Of a stretch of 64,000 nucleotides of DNA, positions 7,765 through 14,953 are shown piece after piece. This stretch comes from Nitrospiraceae bacterium UBA2600 (lineage in GTDB: Bacteria > Nitrospirota > Thermodesulfovibrionia > Thermodesulfovibrionales > Thermodesulfovibrionaceae), in assembly GCA_002339325.1 (NCBI GenBank), contig DDKK01000036.1:32080-96079 (forward strand), given 5' to 3'. The translations under genes and the position numbers were made by a program. Each line of letters opens with the position of its first letter. Position 1 is the stretch's first letter. The notes under the pieces were generated by a model that made no database searches, was not told the DNA's origin, and saw only the letters and a program-made list of their open reading frames with translations.

Positions 7765-8628
7765 ATGGACAGAAAAAGAGAAATAAGAAAGGTTTTACTG
7801 ATAACTCTTTTTTTGAATCTTTTAGTGTCTATTGCCAAGATAATCTACGGTCTAAAAGTTAACTCCCTTGCCATATATTCAGACGGATTCCACTCTCTTT
7901 TTGACGGAGTAAGCAATATCGGTGGAATTATTGGAATATACTTAGCCAATAGACCCCCTGACAGAGAACATCCCTATGGACATAGAAAATATGAGACCAT
8001 TTTCGCTGTTTTTATTGGAGTATTGATGGGATTTACATCTATTGAAATATTAAAGGGAGCATACGAAGCAATAGTGAAGAATAAAAGGCCTGAATTAGAC
8101 GAGAGGGCTTTCATAGTTCTTTTTTTAACAATGGCAGTAAATATCTTCGTATATTTATTTGAAAGAAAAAAAGGCAAACAGCTGAAAAGCGAATTTTTAA
8201 TTGCTGACTCCTCTCACACAAAAACGGACATATACATAACTTCAGGAATAATACTTGCAATTTTCTTTATGAATTCTGGATTTTATATTCTTGATTCAAT
8301 TTCTGGCATCATAATAGGCTTTCTGGTTGCAAGGGAAGCTTTTAAAATATTGAAAGAATCAACAGATATTCTCATTGACAAAGCTCTGATTGACAGTTCA
8401 GACATTGAAAAGATAGTAAAATCCTGTAATGACGTTCAAGCCTGTGAGGACATAAGAACGAGAGGAACTGCAGGACAAATATTTGTTGATTTAAAAATTT
8501 TAGTTGACTCTCAAATTTCCGTAAAAGAGGGACATGAAATAGCTGAGAGAGTTGAAGAGATTATAAAAAAAGAATTTCCAGATGTCGTTGATGTTGTAGT
8601 TCATATTGAACCAAATAGGGAGAATTAG
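7765..8628 (+). CDS. Cation diffusion facilitator (CDF) transporter
   Basis: 287 aa. Six membrane helices, with metal-site residues in SDGFHSLFD (helix 2) and DSSHTKTD (helix 5), and a C-terminal ferredoxin-like metal-sensing domain (about 205-287, ending VVDVVVHIEPN). CDF proteins export Zn2+, Fe2+, Mn2+ or Co2+ against protons. HxxxD in both helices points to Zn, Fe or Mn; the exact metal cannot be read. It is co-transcribed with the preceding amidase-like gene and overlaps the HNH gene tail to tail by 4 bp. Confidence 0.9.
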   Translation: MDRKREIRKVLLITLFLNLLVSIAKIIYGLKVNSLAIYSDGFHSLFDGVSNIGGIIGIYLANRPPDREHPYGHRKYETIFAVFIGVLMGFTSIEILKGAYEAIVKNKRPELDERAFIVLFLTMAVNIFVYLFERKKGKQLKSEFLIADSSHTKTDIYITSGIILAIFFMNSGFYILDSISGIIIGFLVAREAFKILKESTDILIDKALIDSSDIEKIVKSCNDVQACEDIRTRGTAGQIFVDLKILVDSQISVKEGHEIAERVEEIIKKEFPDVVDVVVHIEPNREN

Positions 8629-8939
8629 AGAATTTTTTCTGGGTCAAAAGAATCAAGAGATTTTAAATAATCCTCCCACTCAAAAGGCAAAAGATATTTC
8701 TTCTTGTTATTGCAATCTTTGCAACAAGGGACTAAGTTGCCCTTTTTTGACTTTCCACCTCTTATAAGCGGTATCAAATGATCCATTGTAAGTTCCTCAG
8801 GTGGTGTTTTCTTTCCGCAATAATAACATACTCCGACGGATATCTTTTTTTTCCACCATGAAGATTTTCTGATAATTTTTGCCTTTTGTTTTTCAATTTC
8901 GAGTTCTCTTTTGGAAATCGGAGGGATAAATTCTTGCAT
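8625..8939 (-). CDS. HNH endonuclease
   Basis: 104 aa. It has a complete HNH module: CYYCGKKTPPEELTMDHLIP supplies the first CxxC and the catalytic His, then GGKSKKGNLVPCCKDCNN gives the Asn and the second CxxC zinc pair. Proteins of this size (McrA/5-methylcytosine-restriction-like HNH) nick or cut DNA; many stand-alone copies have no known role. Here it is the last gene of the rpsF-ssb-rpsR operon, sharing its ATG region with the DUF507 stop, so it looks like a housekeeping gene and not a mobile one. Confidence 0.88.
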   Translation of the reverse strand: MQEFIPPISKRELEIEKQKAKIIRKSSWWKKKISVGVCYYCGKKTPPEELTMDHLIPLIRGGKSKKGNLVPCCKDCNNKKKYLLPFEWEDYLKSLDSFDPEKIL

Positions 8940-9217
8940 TACCGAATTAATCGTTTCTTTTCCTCTTCTTCAAAAAATTTCTTATAAAGCACATTCCATT
9001 CTGTACTGCCTTCGACTATTTTTTTTGAAAAAGATTGAAGCTTTCTTCTTACTGTTTCATCTATAGATTCGCCTATTTTCAGAGCTTGTATAAAGCTTCG
9101 CTTAATTTCCCTTCTTACTTCCTGTTCATCGGTTTTTAATTTTATAAGCCCTTTGTTAATTAAACCGTTGAATAATATATGAGAAGTATGGGAGATTTTT
9201 TCTTCAGAAAGAATCAT
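8939..9217 (-). CDS. DUF507 family protein (copy 2)
   Basis: 92 aa, helical and charged. It is a clear relative of the gene just upstream (9214-9495): both start with a short IP/SEE...I segment, then L.NGLI-KGLIKL, and share a central I...LIEE/EEVRREI block and a C-terminal ..W.VLYKKFFE / LDYRKLFE motif. DUF507 proteins have no established function. The two form a tandem pair with a 4-bp overlap, so they may work as a heterodimer. Confidence 0.75.
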   Translation of the reverse strand: MILSEEKISHTSHILFNGLINKGLIKLKTDEQEVRREIKRSFIQALKIGESIDETVRRKLQSFSKKIVEGSTEWNVLYKKFFEEEEKKRLIR

Positions 9218-9495
9218 AATACCAGATTCCTCTGTTTTACAAGTTTCTGCTTTGTCATCTCAAATAGCTTTCTGTAGTCGAGTTTTCCTTTCTCAATCTC
9301 ATTTTCATATTTCTTGAGAAGTTCTCTCACTTCCTCATTTAATCTGTCTTCAACCATCAACTCATCGAGAATTAATTTTTCAACCTCCTCAAGAAGTATA
9401 TCTTTTGATACTGTAAGTTCTATCATATTCTTCTTGAGAAGATTCTCCACTATAGTGTTAGCTATATAGGGTATCCAAGTTTTTGGAATTCTCAT
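9214..9495 (-). CDS. DUF507 family protein (copy 1)
   Basis: 93 aa. MRIPKTWIPYIANTIVENLL opens the family domain, followed by an acidic helical centre and KGKLDYRKLFEMTKQKLVKQ. The function is unknown. It sits 11 bp after rpsR in the place where many bacteria carry rplI, and overlaps the second DUF507 copy. The constant company of ribosomal protein genes suggests a housekeeping role, which is inference. Confidence 0.78.
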   Translation of the reverse strand: MRIPKTWIPYIANTIVENLLKKNMIELTVSKDILLEEVEKLILDELMVEDRLNEEVRELLKKYENEIEKGKLDYRKLFEMTKQKLVKQRNLVL

Positions 9496-9506
9496 TTCTA
9501 TTTCTA

Positions 9507-9740
9507 TTAGAGCTCAATATAAGGCAACAAAGCTATCGACCTTGCTCTCTTTATAGCCCTCGTTAACTCTCTCTGATGCTTTGAACAGGTGCCAGTAAGT
9601 TTTCTTGATAGAATCTTCCCTCTCTCTGTCATAAAGCCTCTAAGCAACTTAGAATTTTTGTAATCGATAAATTCTACTTTGTCTGCGCAAAATCTACAAT
9701 ATTTTTTTCTAAAAAATCTTCTCTGTGATTGTTGTTGCAT
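9507..9740 (-). CDS. rpsR: 30S ribosomal protein S18
   Basis: 77 aa. RRFFRKKYCRFCADKVEFIDYKNSKLLRGFMTERGKILSRKLTG is typical S18. It binds the platform of the 30S subunit as a heterodimer with S6, whose gene opens this operon. The CRFC pair is the remnant zinc motif found in many S18 proteins. It lies 11 bp after ssb. Confidence 0.97.
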   Translation of the reverse strand: MQQQSQRRFFRKKYCRFCADKVEFIDYKNSKLLRGFMTERGKILSRKLTGTCSKHQRELTRAIKRARSIALLPYIEL

Positions 9741-9751
9741 TATTTTCCTCC

Positions 9752-10138
9752 TTAAAATGGTTCTAAGTCAGTGTATTCGTCTGGGGGCATCTGCTCATTA
9801 TCATGGGGCTCAGCAGATTCCCTTTTTGATAAAAATCTTATATTACTCGCAATAACTTCAAATTTGCTTTTTTTCTGGCCTTCATACTCCCATCTTCTCT
9901 CTCTCAATCTTCCCTCAACAAGAACAGTTCTTCCTTTATTAAGATATTGAGTGCATGTTTCAGCCTGTTTTCCAAATACAACTGCGTCAATGAACAAGGT
10001 TTCCTCTCTCATTTCTTCACCCTGTCTATAACGAGAATTTACAGCGATTGGAACTGTTGCAACCGCTACTCCCGATGGAGTATATCTTATTTCTGGGTCT
10101 CTCGTTAAGTTTCCTATTAGTATTATTCTGTTAAACAT
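9752..10138 (-). CDS. ssb: Single-stranded DNA-binding protein
   Basis: 128 aa. One OB fold (about 1-105: MFNRIILIGNLTRDPEIRYT, then VEGRLRERRWEYEGQKKSKF), a short linker and an acidic tip DEYTDLEPF. The final DLEPF resembles the DIPF tail that recruits replication and repair partners. The protein is shorter than E. coli SSB because the linker is brief. It overlaps rpsF by 8 bp in the standard rpsF-ssb-rpsR order. Confidence 0.96.
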   Translation of the reverse strand: MFNRIILIGNLTRDPEIRYTPSGVAVATVPIAVNSRYRQGEEMREETLFIDAVVFGKQAETCTQYLNKGRTVLVEGRLRERRWEYEGQKKSKFEVIASNIRFLSKRESAEPHDNEQMPPDEYTDLEPF

Positions 10139-10505
10139 TTGTATCCCGAGTTGTTATTTCAGAAGGCTCAACAGGAATGCCCTTTATCTCAGGCGGTAAG
10201 GCATTTATCTGTTGTTTTGTAAGCCTTATAATCATAAACTTAAACACAGGGTCATAAACTCTGTAGAATTCCTCAAATTTTCTTATTGCTGCAGAGGGAG
10301 ACTTAAAGATAAAGAACACATAATAGCCCATGTTTTGCTTGTTTAGCTTATAAGCGAGTTTTTTCTTACCCCAGTTTTCAACCTTTAAGATTTCTCCTGA
10401 ATTTTCCTTAATAAGCGTTGAAATCTTTTGAATAGCCTCCTGCACTTCTTCCTCTGAAAGAGCCGGTTGAAGTAAAACTACTTTCTCATAAAAATTATCT
10501 GACAT
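10131..10505 (-). CDS. rpsF: 30S ribosomal protein S6
   Basis: 124 aa. The S6 ferredoxin-like fold is recognisable from YEKVVLLQPALSEEEVQEAI, VENWGKKKLAYKLNKQNMGY and FEEFYRVYDPVFKFMIIRL. It partners S18 on the 30S platform. It heads the operon, with a promoter at 10578-10607 and a folded leader at 10514-10560 that takes in the GGAGG before the ATG. This may give feedback control by the S6:S18 complex. Confidence 0.97.
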   Translation of the reverse strand: MSDNFYEKVVLLQPALSEEEVQEAIQKISTLIKENSGEILKVENWGKKKLAYKLNKQNMGYYVFFIFKSPSAAIRKFEEFYRVYDPVFKFMIIRLTKQQINALPPEIKGIPVEPSEITTRDTNV

Positions 10506-10513
10506 CCTCTAAC

Positions 10514-10560
10514 CTCCACATGGATTTAAGCCCTCCTTACATTGAAGCGAGGGCATGGAG
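10514..10560 (-). promoter_or_regulatory. Structured rpsF leader, candidate S6:S18 autoregulatory hairpin
   Basis: The leader folds into an outer stem CTCCATG with CATGTGGAG (two bulged bases) and an inner stem CCCTCGCTT with AAGGAGGG (one bulged base) around a CAATGT loop. The 3' outer arm carries GTGGAGG, the likely ribosome binding site. r-protein leaders that bind S6:S18 occur at this place in many bacteria, but the CCG internal loop known from that motif is not evident here. Confidence 0.4.
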
Positions 10561-10577
10561 AAAAAATCTCAACTTTT

Positions 10578-10607
10578 TTTATAACATATTTTTAAATTTT
10601 AAATCAA
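10578..10607 (-). promoter_or_regulatory. Promoter of the rpsF operon
   Basis: TTGATT (10607-10602) and TATAAA (10583-10578) are spaced 18 bp, with TG one base before the -10 (extended -10). Transcription should start near 10571, leaving a leader of about 65 nt. The -35 lies inside the end of the upstream regulator gene. Confidence 0.55.
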
Positions 10608-11504
10608 ACTGTAGTGTTTTAATTTCTTATTCAAAGTATTTCTGTTTATGCCTAAAATTTTGGATGCCCTTAATTGATTTCCACCTGTTTCATTAAGAGC
10701 AAGAATAAATAGAGCTTTTTCAACTTCCTGAATAACTGTTTCATACAGATTTGAGTTTTTAATATTCTCAAAGTCTTTGAGAAGACTGCCAATTTTTTGC
10801 TCAAGAAAATTCTTTATGGAGAGTTTATCATCATATTCACCAAAAATATCTTTTGGCACTATTTTCTGATGCCTGCTTAAAATATAAGCTTTCGTCAGAC
10901 ATTGTTTAAGTTGATATGCATTACCTTCCCATGGATATTCCATTATGAGGCTTTTTGCCTCCCTACTTAATATTTTCAATGGAAGATTTAGAAAGATAGA
11001 AATTTCTTGTAGGAAAAAATTTGCAAGAGGAAGTATATCCTGCTTTCTCTCTCTCAATGGAGGAATATATAGCACACAAGATTTAGAAAGCAAGTCATAT
11101 ATTTCACTGCTTATTTTCCCATCCCTATAAAGATAGATAAAATCAAGTTCAGATAGGAAAATAGAACATTTAAACTTATTTTCATATCTGAATAGACTCA
11201 AAATATCGGAGTTTTCAAATTGTTCGATAATGCAAACTGTCCTGTCTTGTCTTGAACATACAGGTTTTCTTTTTAATCCACCGGATATTCTTAAAATTTC
11301 AGTATTAGGATAAAGCTGAAGAATTGTCTTTACAATATAGTCCTTTTCTGTCCCCCTTTCACCATGTATGAAAAAAACTGAGTTTTCTGAAATAGACTTT
11401 TGTAGACTTTCCACCAGAATTCGCATATGAGGACTTTTGTAAAGCTTAGTAAAATTCGCAAGATTAAAAAAACAATCAGATATCTCGCTTGATTTATGTG
11501 TCAT
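10599..11504 (-). CDS. Degenerate NtrC-like regulator with intact Fis-type HTH
   Basis: 301 aa. The C-terminal 45 residues are a good Fis helix-turn-helix (EKALFILALNETGGNQLRAS, then KILGINRNTLNKKL), and PPLRERKQDILPLANFFLQE is the sensor I/II region of sigma-54 activators. The ATPase core is eroded: the Walker A position reads GERGTEKDY in place of GETGTGKE, no GAFTGA loop for sigma-54 contact can be found, and the Walker B and nearby segments are shortened. It should therefore bind DNA but is unlikely to hydrolyse ATP or open sigma-54 promoters. It follows nadD by 3 bp in the proA-nadD operon. Its target sites are unknown. Confidence 0.72.
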   Translation of the reverse strand: MTHKSSEISDCFFNLANFTKLYKSPHMRILVESLQKSISENSVFFIHGERGTEKDYIVKTILQLYPNTEILRISGGLKRKPVCSRQDRTVCIIEQFENSDILSLFRYENKFKCSIFLSELDFIYLYRDGKISSEIYDLLSKSCVLYIPPLRERKQDILPLANFFLQEISIFLNLPLKILSREAKSLIMEYPWEGNAYQLKQCLTKAYILSRHQKIVPKDIFGEYDDKLSIKNFLEQKIGSLLKDFENIKNSNLYETVIQEVEKALFILALNETGGNQLRASKILGINRNTLNKKLKHYSLI

Positions 11505-11507
11505 TGT

Positions 11508-12128
11508 TCACTCCCGATAGAGTTTATTATCTTCTATGTATTCATATACTTTCTGCGGCAAAAGATAGCGAACACTTCTCCCATTTCTTAGTAATCTCCT
11601 TAAGTCTGAGGATGAGTAAAAAAAGGGAGAAATTTTTAAGAAATATAATTTTCTATCCGAATTTTTTAGACTGTAACAGCCTTCTCCTATCCGAGATTCT
11701 ATGAACTCTGAATTCTCAAAATTATTATAGCCAGGCCTTGACATTACTATAATATCTACCATCTTCAAAATTTTTTCAGGCTTGTGCCACCTTGGCAACT
11801 CTAAAAAGGAGTCCACACCAATTATAAACAAAAGAGTATTACTTTCGTAAAGCTTTTTAAAATGCATTAGAGTATTAACTGAATAAGAAGGTCTATTTAT
11901 TTTTATCTCGTAATCGGAAACTTCAAAATAAGGATTATCCTCTGTAGCCAGAACAGTCATATTATACCTGTGGAAGCTTTCGGCAATATCATTATTTTTA
12001 AGAGGAGGTATTCCAGATGGTATAAATATAATCTTGTCTAACTTTAAATTTTCACGAACCTCTTCTGCCCCCCTTAAATGACCAAAATGAATGGGATTAA
12101 AAGTACCCCCGAAAATTCCTATCTTCAT
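11508..12128 (-). CDS. nadD: Nicotinate-nucleotide adenylyltransferase
   Basis: 206 aa. GIFGGTFNPIHFGHLRGAEE contains the GTFNPIHxGH nucleotide-binding motif, and SPFFYSSSDLRRLL is the ISSTxIR-like C-terminal motif. It adenylates nicotinate mononucleotide to deamido-NAD. It lies 7 bp after proA, a common arrangement. nadC, the preceding step in the same pathway, is in the window at 24267-25127. Confidence 0.94.
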   Translation of the reverse strand: MKIGIFGGTFNPIHFGHLRGAEEVRENLKLDKIIFIPSGIPPLKNNDIAESFHRYNMTVLATEDNPYFEVSDYEIKINRPSYSVNTLMHFKKLYESNTLLFIIGVDSFLELPRWHKPEKILKMVDIIVMSRPGYNNFENSEFIESRIGEGCYSLKNSDRKLYFLKISPFFYSSSDLRRLLRNGRSVRYLLPQKVYEYIEDNKLYRE

Positions 12129-12135
12129 ATTGTTG

Positions 12136-13386
12136 TCATTCTCTCAACTGTCCGCTACCGAAAACGATAAATTTCATGCATGTAAGTTCTTCAAGACCCA
12201 TGGGCCCTCGGGCATGTATTTTATCTGTAGATATACCTATTTCAGCTCCAAGTCCAAACTGGTATCCGTCGTTAAGTCTTGTAGAAGCATTTACAAAGAC
12301 TGCCGATGAATCTACTTCTCTTAAAAATCTCATTGCCCTTTCATAATTTTTTGTTACTATTGAATCTGAGTGGGCAGAACCATACTTTGCTATATGTTCC
12401 ATAGCCTCATCCATATCTTTTACTACCTTAACATTTAGAATAAAGTCTAAGTATTCTTTACTGAAATCCTCTTCTGTAACTTCCTTTACACTCGGATATA
12501 TTGCTTTTGTTTTATCGCATCCTCTTAATTCCACTCGAGCCTTTTCAAATCTCTTAAGCATTTTAGGTAAAAATTTTTTCGCTATAGGTTCATCAACAAG
12601 CATTGTCTCCATTGCATTACATGTAGCAGGTCTCTGAACCTTAGCATTGAAACATATTTCTTCTGCCATTTTTAAATCTGCTTCTCGGTCAACAAATACA
12701 TGACAGACTCCTTTATAGTGTTTTAGAACGGGAATCCTTGAATTTTCAGTGACAGTTCTTATAAGTCCTTCACCTCCCCGAGGAATAATAAGGTCAATTA
12801 ACCCCTCCAGTTTTATCATCTCTAAAACAGCCTCTCTCTGAGGAATATCCAGATAGGTTACAACTCCTTCATGCATTCCTTCATCCCGGAGAGCATCTTT
12901 TAGAATTTTTACCAAGCACACATTAGAATTTATCGCTTCAGAGCCTCCTCTTAACACCACAGAATTACCAGCTTTAAGACATAATCCTGTCACATCTACC
13001 GTCACGTTTGGCCTTGCTTCGTATATAACGCCTATCACTCCAATAGGAACTCGCATTCTTCCAACCATCATGCCATTAGGTCTTAGCCACATCTTTGTTA
13101 TCTCTCCTACTGGGTCCGGAAGGGCAACAACTTCATTAAGTCCTTTAACCATTTCAGATATTCTCTTTTCCGTGAGAGTCAGTCTGTCAATAAGAGCCTT
13201 TGAAAGTCCTTTTTTCTCAGCATTAATCACATCTATTTTATTTGATTCTATTAATTCCTTTTCTCTCTGTTTTATGTAATCAGCCATTTTCAGAATTATT
13301 CTGTTTTTAAGCTCGGAAGATGCTTTAGCTATAAAACGAGATGCTTCCTTTGCTTCCTTTGCCTTCTTCAAAATCTTTTCTCTCAT
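12136..13386 (-). CDS. proA: Gamma-glutamyl phosphate reductase
   Basis: 416 aa, full length. It has an aldehyde-dehydrogenase-like fold with the N-terminal block AKEASRFIAKASSELKNRII, the cofactor region IPRGGEGLIRTVTENSRIPV and the catalytic-Cys segment NAKVQRPATCNAMETMLVDE. It reduces gamma-glutamyl phosphate to glutamate semialdehyde with NADPH in proline synthesis. The ATG follows AAAAGGAGG. proB is not adjacent. It heads the proA-nadD-regulator unit and diverges from a ferredoxin gene. Confidence 0.96.
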   Translation of the reverse strand: MREKILKKAKEAKEASRFIAKASSELKNRIILKMADYIKQREKELIESNKIDVINAEKKGLSKALIDRLTLTEKRISEMVKGLNEVVALPDPVGEITKMWLRPNGMMVGRMRVPIGVIGVIYEARPNVTVDVTGLCLKAGNSVVLRGGSEAINSNVCLVKILKDALRDEGMHEGVVTYLDIPQREAVLEMIKLEGLIDLIIPRGGEGLIRTVTENSRIPVLKHYKGVCHVFVDREADLKMAEEICFNAKVQRPATCNAMETMLVDEPIAKKFLPKMLKRFEKARVELRGCDKTKAIYPSVKEVTEEDFSKEYLDFILNVKVVKDMDEAMEHIAKYGSAHSDSIVTKNYERAMRFLREVDSSAVFVNASTRLNDGYQFGLGAEIGISTDKIHARGPMGLEELTCMKFIVFGSGQLRE

Positions 13387-13416
13387 AACAAATTACCTCC
13401 TTTTGAAAATTTTAAT

Positions 13417-13445
13417 TTGCATATTTTAACTTTTTTTGTTATATT
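13417..13445 (+). promoter_or_regulatory. Promoter of the ferredoxin gene
   Basis: TTGCAT (13417-13422) and TATATT (13440-13445) are 17 bp apart, with the AAGGAGG ribosome binding site about 22 bp downstream. This fits a sigma-70 promoter for a single short gene. Confidence 0.55.
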
Positions 13446-13484
13446 TTATGAAAACAAATTCACAAAAAGGAGGTGACTACTATT

Positions 13485-13667
13485 ATGGCAACACCAGTAG
13501 TCGATTACGATCTCTGTGTAGGATGTGGAAGCTGCGCAGAAGTTTGTCCTGAAGTATTTGAAATGAGAGATGATAAGGCTTGGGTTATTGGACCAGACAA
13601 ATGCTCAACTTGTGACTGTCAACAGGCAGCAGACCTTTGTCCATCTCAGGCAATTAGATTTGAGTAG
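13485..13667 (+). CDS. Small ferredoxin, probably one [4Fe-4S] cluster
   Basis: 60 aa from the ATG at 13485. The reading frame extends back to a GTG at 13473, but that GTG lies inside the AAGGAGGTG ribosome binding site, so the ATG is the real start. CVGCGSCAEVCP supplies three cluster ligands plus a Cys-Pro, and the second half (CSTCDCQQAADLCPSQAI) ends with another CP. This is the pattern of single-cluster ferredoxins of the Desulfovibrio/Thermotoga type, though the extra CSTCDC cysteines could form a disulfide or allow a second cluster. It is an electron carrier with its own promoter and terminator. Confidence 0.9.
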   Translation: MATPVVDYDLCVGCGSCAEVCPEVFEMRDDKAWVIGPDKCSTCDCQQAADLCPSQAIRFE

Positions 13668-13672
13668 AAGAA

Positions 13673-13707
13673 TTGATAGGGTAGAGTCTAAGACTCTGCC
13701 CTATCAA
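13673..13707. terminator. Bidirectional terminator between ferredoxin and Nudix genes
   Basis: A 16-bp stem with one G-U pair: TTGATAGGGTAGAGTC (13673-13688), a TAA loop, and GACTCTGCCCTATCAA (13692-13707). It lies between two convergent genes and is A/T-flanked on both sides. Confidence 0.8.
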
Positions 13708-13710
13708 TAT

Positions 13711-14271
13711 TTATTTGATATACCTTTTTGCAAGCTCTAAGAAGCCGTATATTTTCAGGTCTATTAAATCACCTTGTTCTCTTCTTTCTCCCAAAAAATC
13801 AAAAGCTTTTTTATGATTGATTTTAAGCACTTCTATAAGTTCTGATTCGTCTGGAGGATATTTTTTCCGTAAGTCTTCTGGAGCTTCTTTTACATTTTTG
13901 GCTACATAAACAGTTATTACCTCCGTTGAAAGACCAGAGGATACAGGACCTTCGGCAAGAAAGAGAATATCATCACATATTAGGCCAGTCTCTTCAATTA
14001 GTTCTCTCCTCGCTACTTCAATTAATGCCTCTTTTTTATCATTTAATCCAGCGGGAAATTCTATTACATATCCACCAAAGGCTGGTCTAAACTGTCTAAT
14101 AAAGACAAATTCTCCTGCCGATGTTATTGGAATTACAATTACAATACCTTTACTGTTTTTTCTCTCTACCGCTTCCCACTTTCGTGTATGGCCATCCCGG
14201 TCAATAAAAGTGATTAAGACTATTCGTAGAAAATTACCTTCCCATAGTGTCTCTTTTTTAATTATTTTCAT
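13711..14271 (-). CDS. Nudix hydrolase, ADP-ribose pyrophosphatase type
   Basis: 186 aa. The Nudix box GLNDKKEALIEVARRELIEE followed by TGL fits GX5EX7REUXEEXGU exactly. The preceding FRPAFGGYVIEFPAG is typical of ADP-sugar pyrophosphatases (NudF-like), which split ADP-ribose to AMP and ribose-5-phosphate. It is the last gene of the cimA-hisI-HIT-Nudix operon and ends at a shared terminator. Confidence 0.88.
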   Translation of the reverse strand: MKIIKKETLWEGNFLRIVLITFIDRDGHTRKWEAVERKNSKGIVIVIPITSAGEFVFIRQFRPAFGGYVIEFPAGLNDKKEALIEVARRELIEETGLICDDILFLAEGPVSSGLSTEVITVYVAKNVKEAPEDLRKKYPPDESELIEVLKINHKKAFDFLGERREQGDLIDLKIYGFLELAKRYIK

Positions 14272-14280
14272 TTTCCATTT

Positions 14281-14622
14281 CTATCCAGGAGGCCAGTGCA
14301 TTACTCTTCCCGCAAGAAGATGAAAATGGAGATGAAAAACAGTCTGTCCGCCTTCACTATTGCAGTTAACAACCACTCTGAAGCCTTTTTCATCAAAAGC
14401 CATTTCTTTGGCAATTCTCTTAGCCACAAGGAATATATGTCCGATTAATTCTTTATCAGACTCGTTTATATCAAGAATAGTGGAATAGTGTTTTTTAGGT
14501 ATTATGAGGATATGAACCGGAGCCTGTGGTGCTATGTCATGGAAAGCTAAAACATGTTCATCCTCATATACTTTTCTCGATGGGATTTCACCATTTACAA
14601 TTCTACAAAACAGACAGCTCAT
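14281..14622 (-). CDS. HIT family nucleotide hydrolase (HinT-like)
   Basis: 113 aa. CLFCRIVNGEIPSRKVYEDE and the histidine triad FHLHFHLLAGR identify an HINT protein, which hydrolyses AMP-linked phosphoramidates and adenylates. The CLFC N terminus is the zinc-like start found in bacterial HinT. It overlaps no gene but is packed 1 bp from hisI and 9 bp from the Nudix gene. Both enzymes of this pair act on nucleoside diphosphate derivatives. Confidence 0.93.
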   Translation of the reverse strand: MSCLFCRIVNGEIPSRKVYEDEHVLAFHDIAPQAPVHILIIPKKHYSTILDINESDKELIGHIFLVAKRIAKEMAFDEKGFRVVVNCNSEGGQTVFHLHFHLLAGRVMHWPPG

Positions 14623-14623
14623 T

Positions 14624-14953
14624 TTAATCCTTTTTTAGAGGGATTTCTCTGTAAAAACAGGTTCTATTACCTGTATGACAGGCACCGCTTCCGTGTTGCT
14701 TAACCATTACAAGTAGGCAATCGGCATCGCAGTCATATAAGATAGATTTAACTTCTTGAACATTTCCAGAGGTTTCTCCTTTTTTCCAATATTTCTTTCG
14801 AGAACGAGACCAGAAATGAGTATAACCTGTCTCTAAAGTTCTTCTCAGGGCTTCTCTATCCATATATGCAACCATTAAAACCTCCTTTGTATCAATCTCT
14901 TGTATTACAGCGGGAATTAATCCCTTTTCATCAAAACTTAGATTTTCAAGCAT
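14624..14953 (-). CDS. hisI: Phosphoribosyl-AMP cyclohydrolase
   Basis: 109 aa. MVAYMDREALRRTLETGYTH, then the zinc region DCDADCLLVMVKQHGSGACH and CFYREI. It opens the purine ring of phosphoribosyl-AMP, step three of histidine synthesis. The HisE pyrophosphatase domain seen in fused enzymes is absent. It overlaps the end of cimA by 8 bp; no other his gene is in the window. Confidence 0.95.
   Translation of the reverse strand: MLENLSFDEKGLIPAVIQEIDTKEVLMVAYMDREALRRTLETGYTHFWSRSRKKYWKKGETSGNVQEVKSILYDCDADCLLVMVKQHGSGACHTGNRTCFYREIPLKKD

Noticed and set aside
13473..13484. GTG start for the ferredoxin at 13473
   Set aside because: The GTG is part of the AAGGAGGTG ribosome binding site; the ATG at 13485 is correctly spaced.
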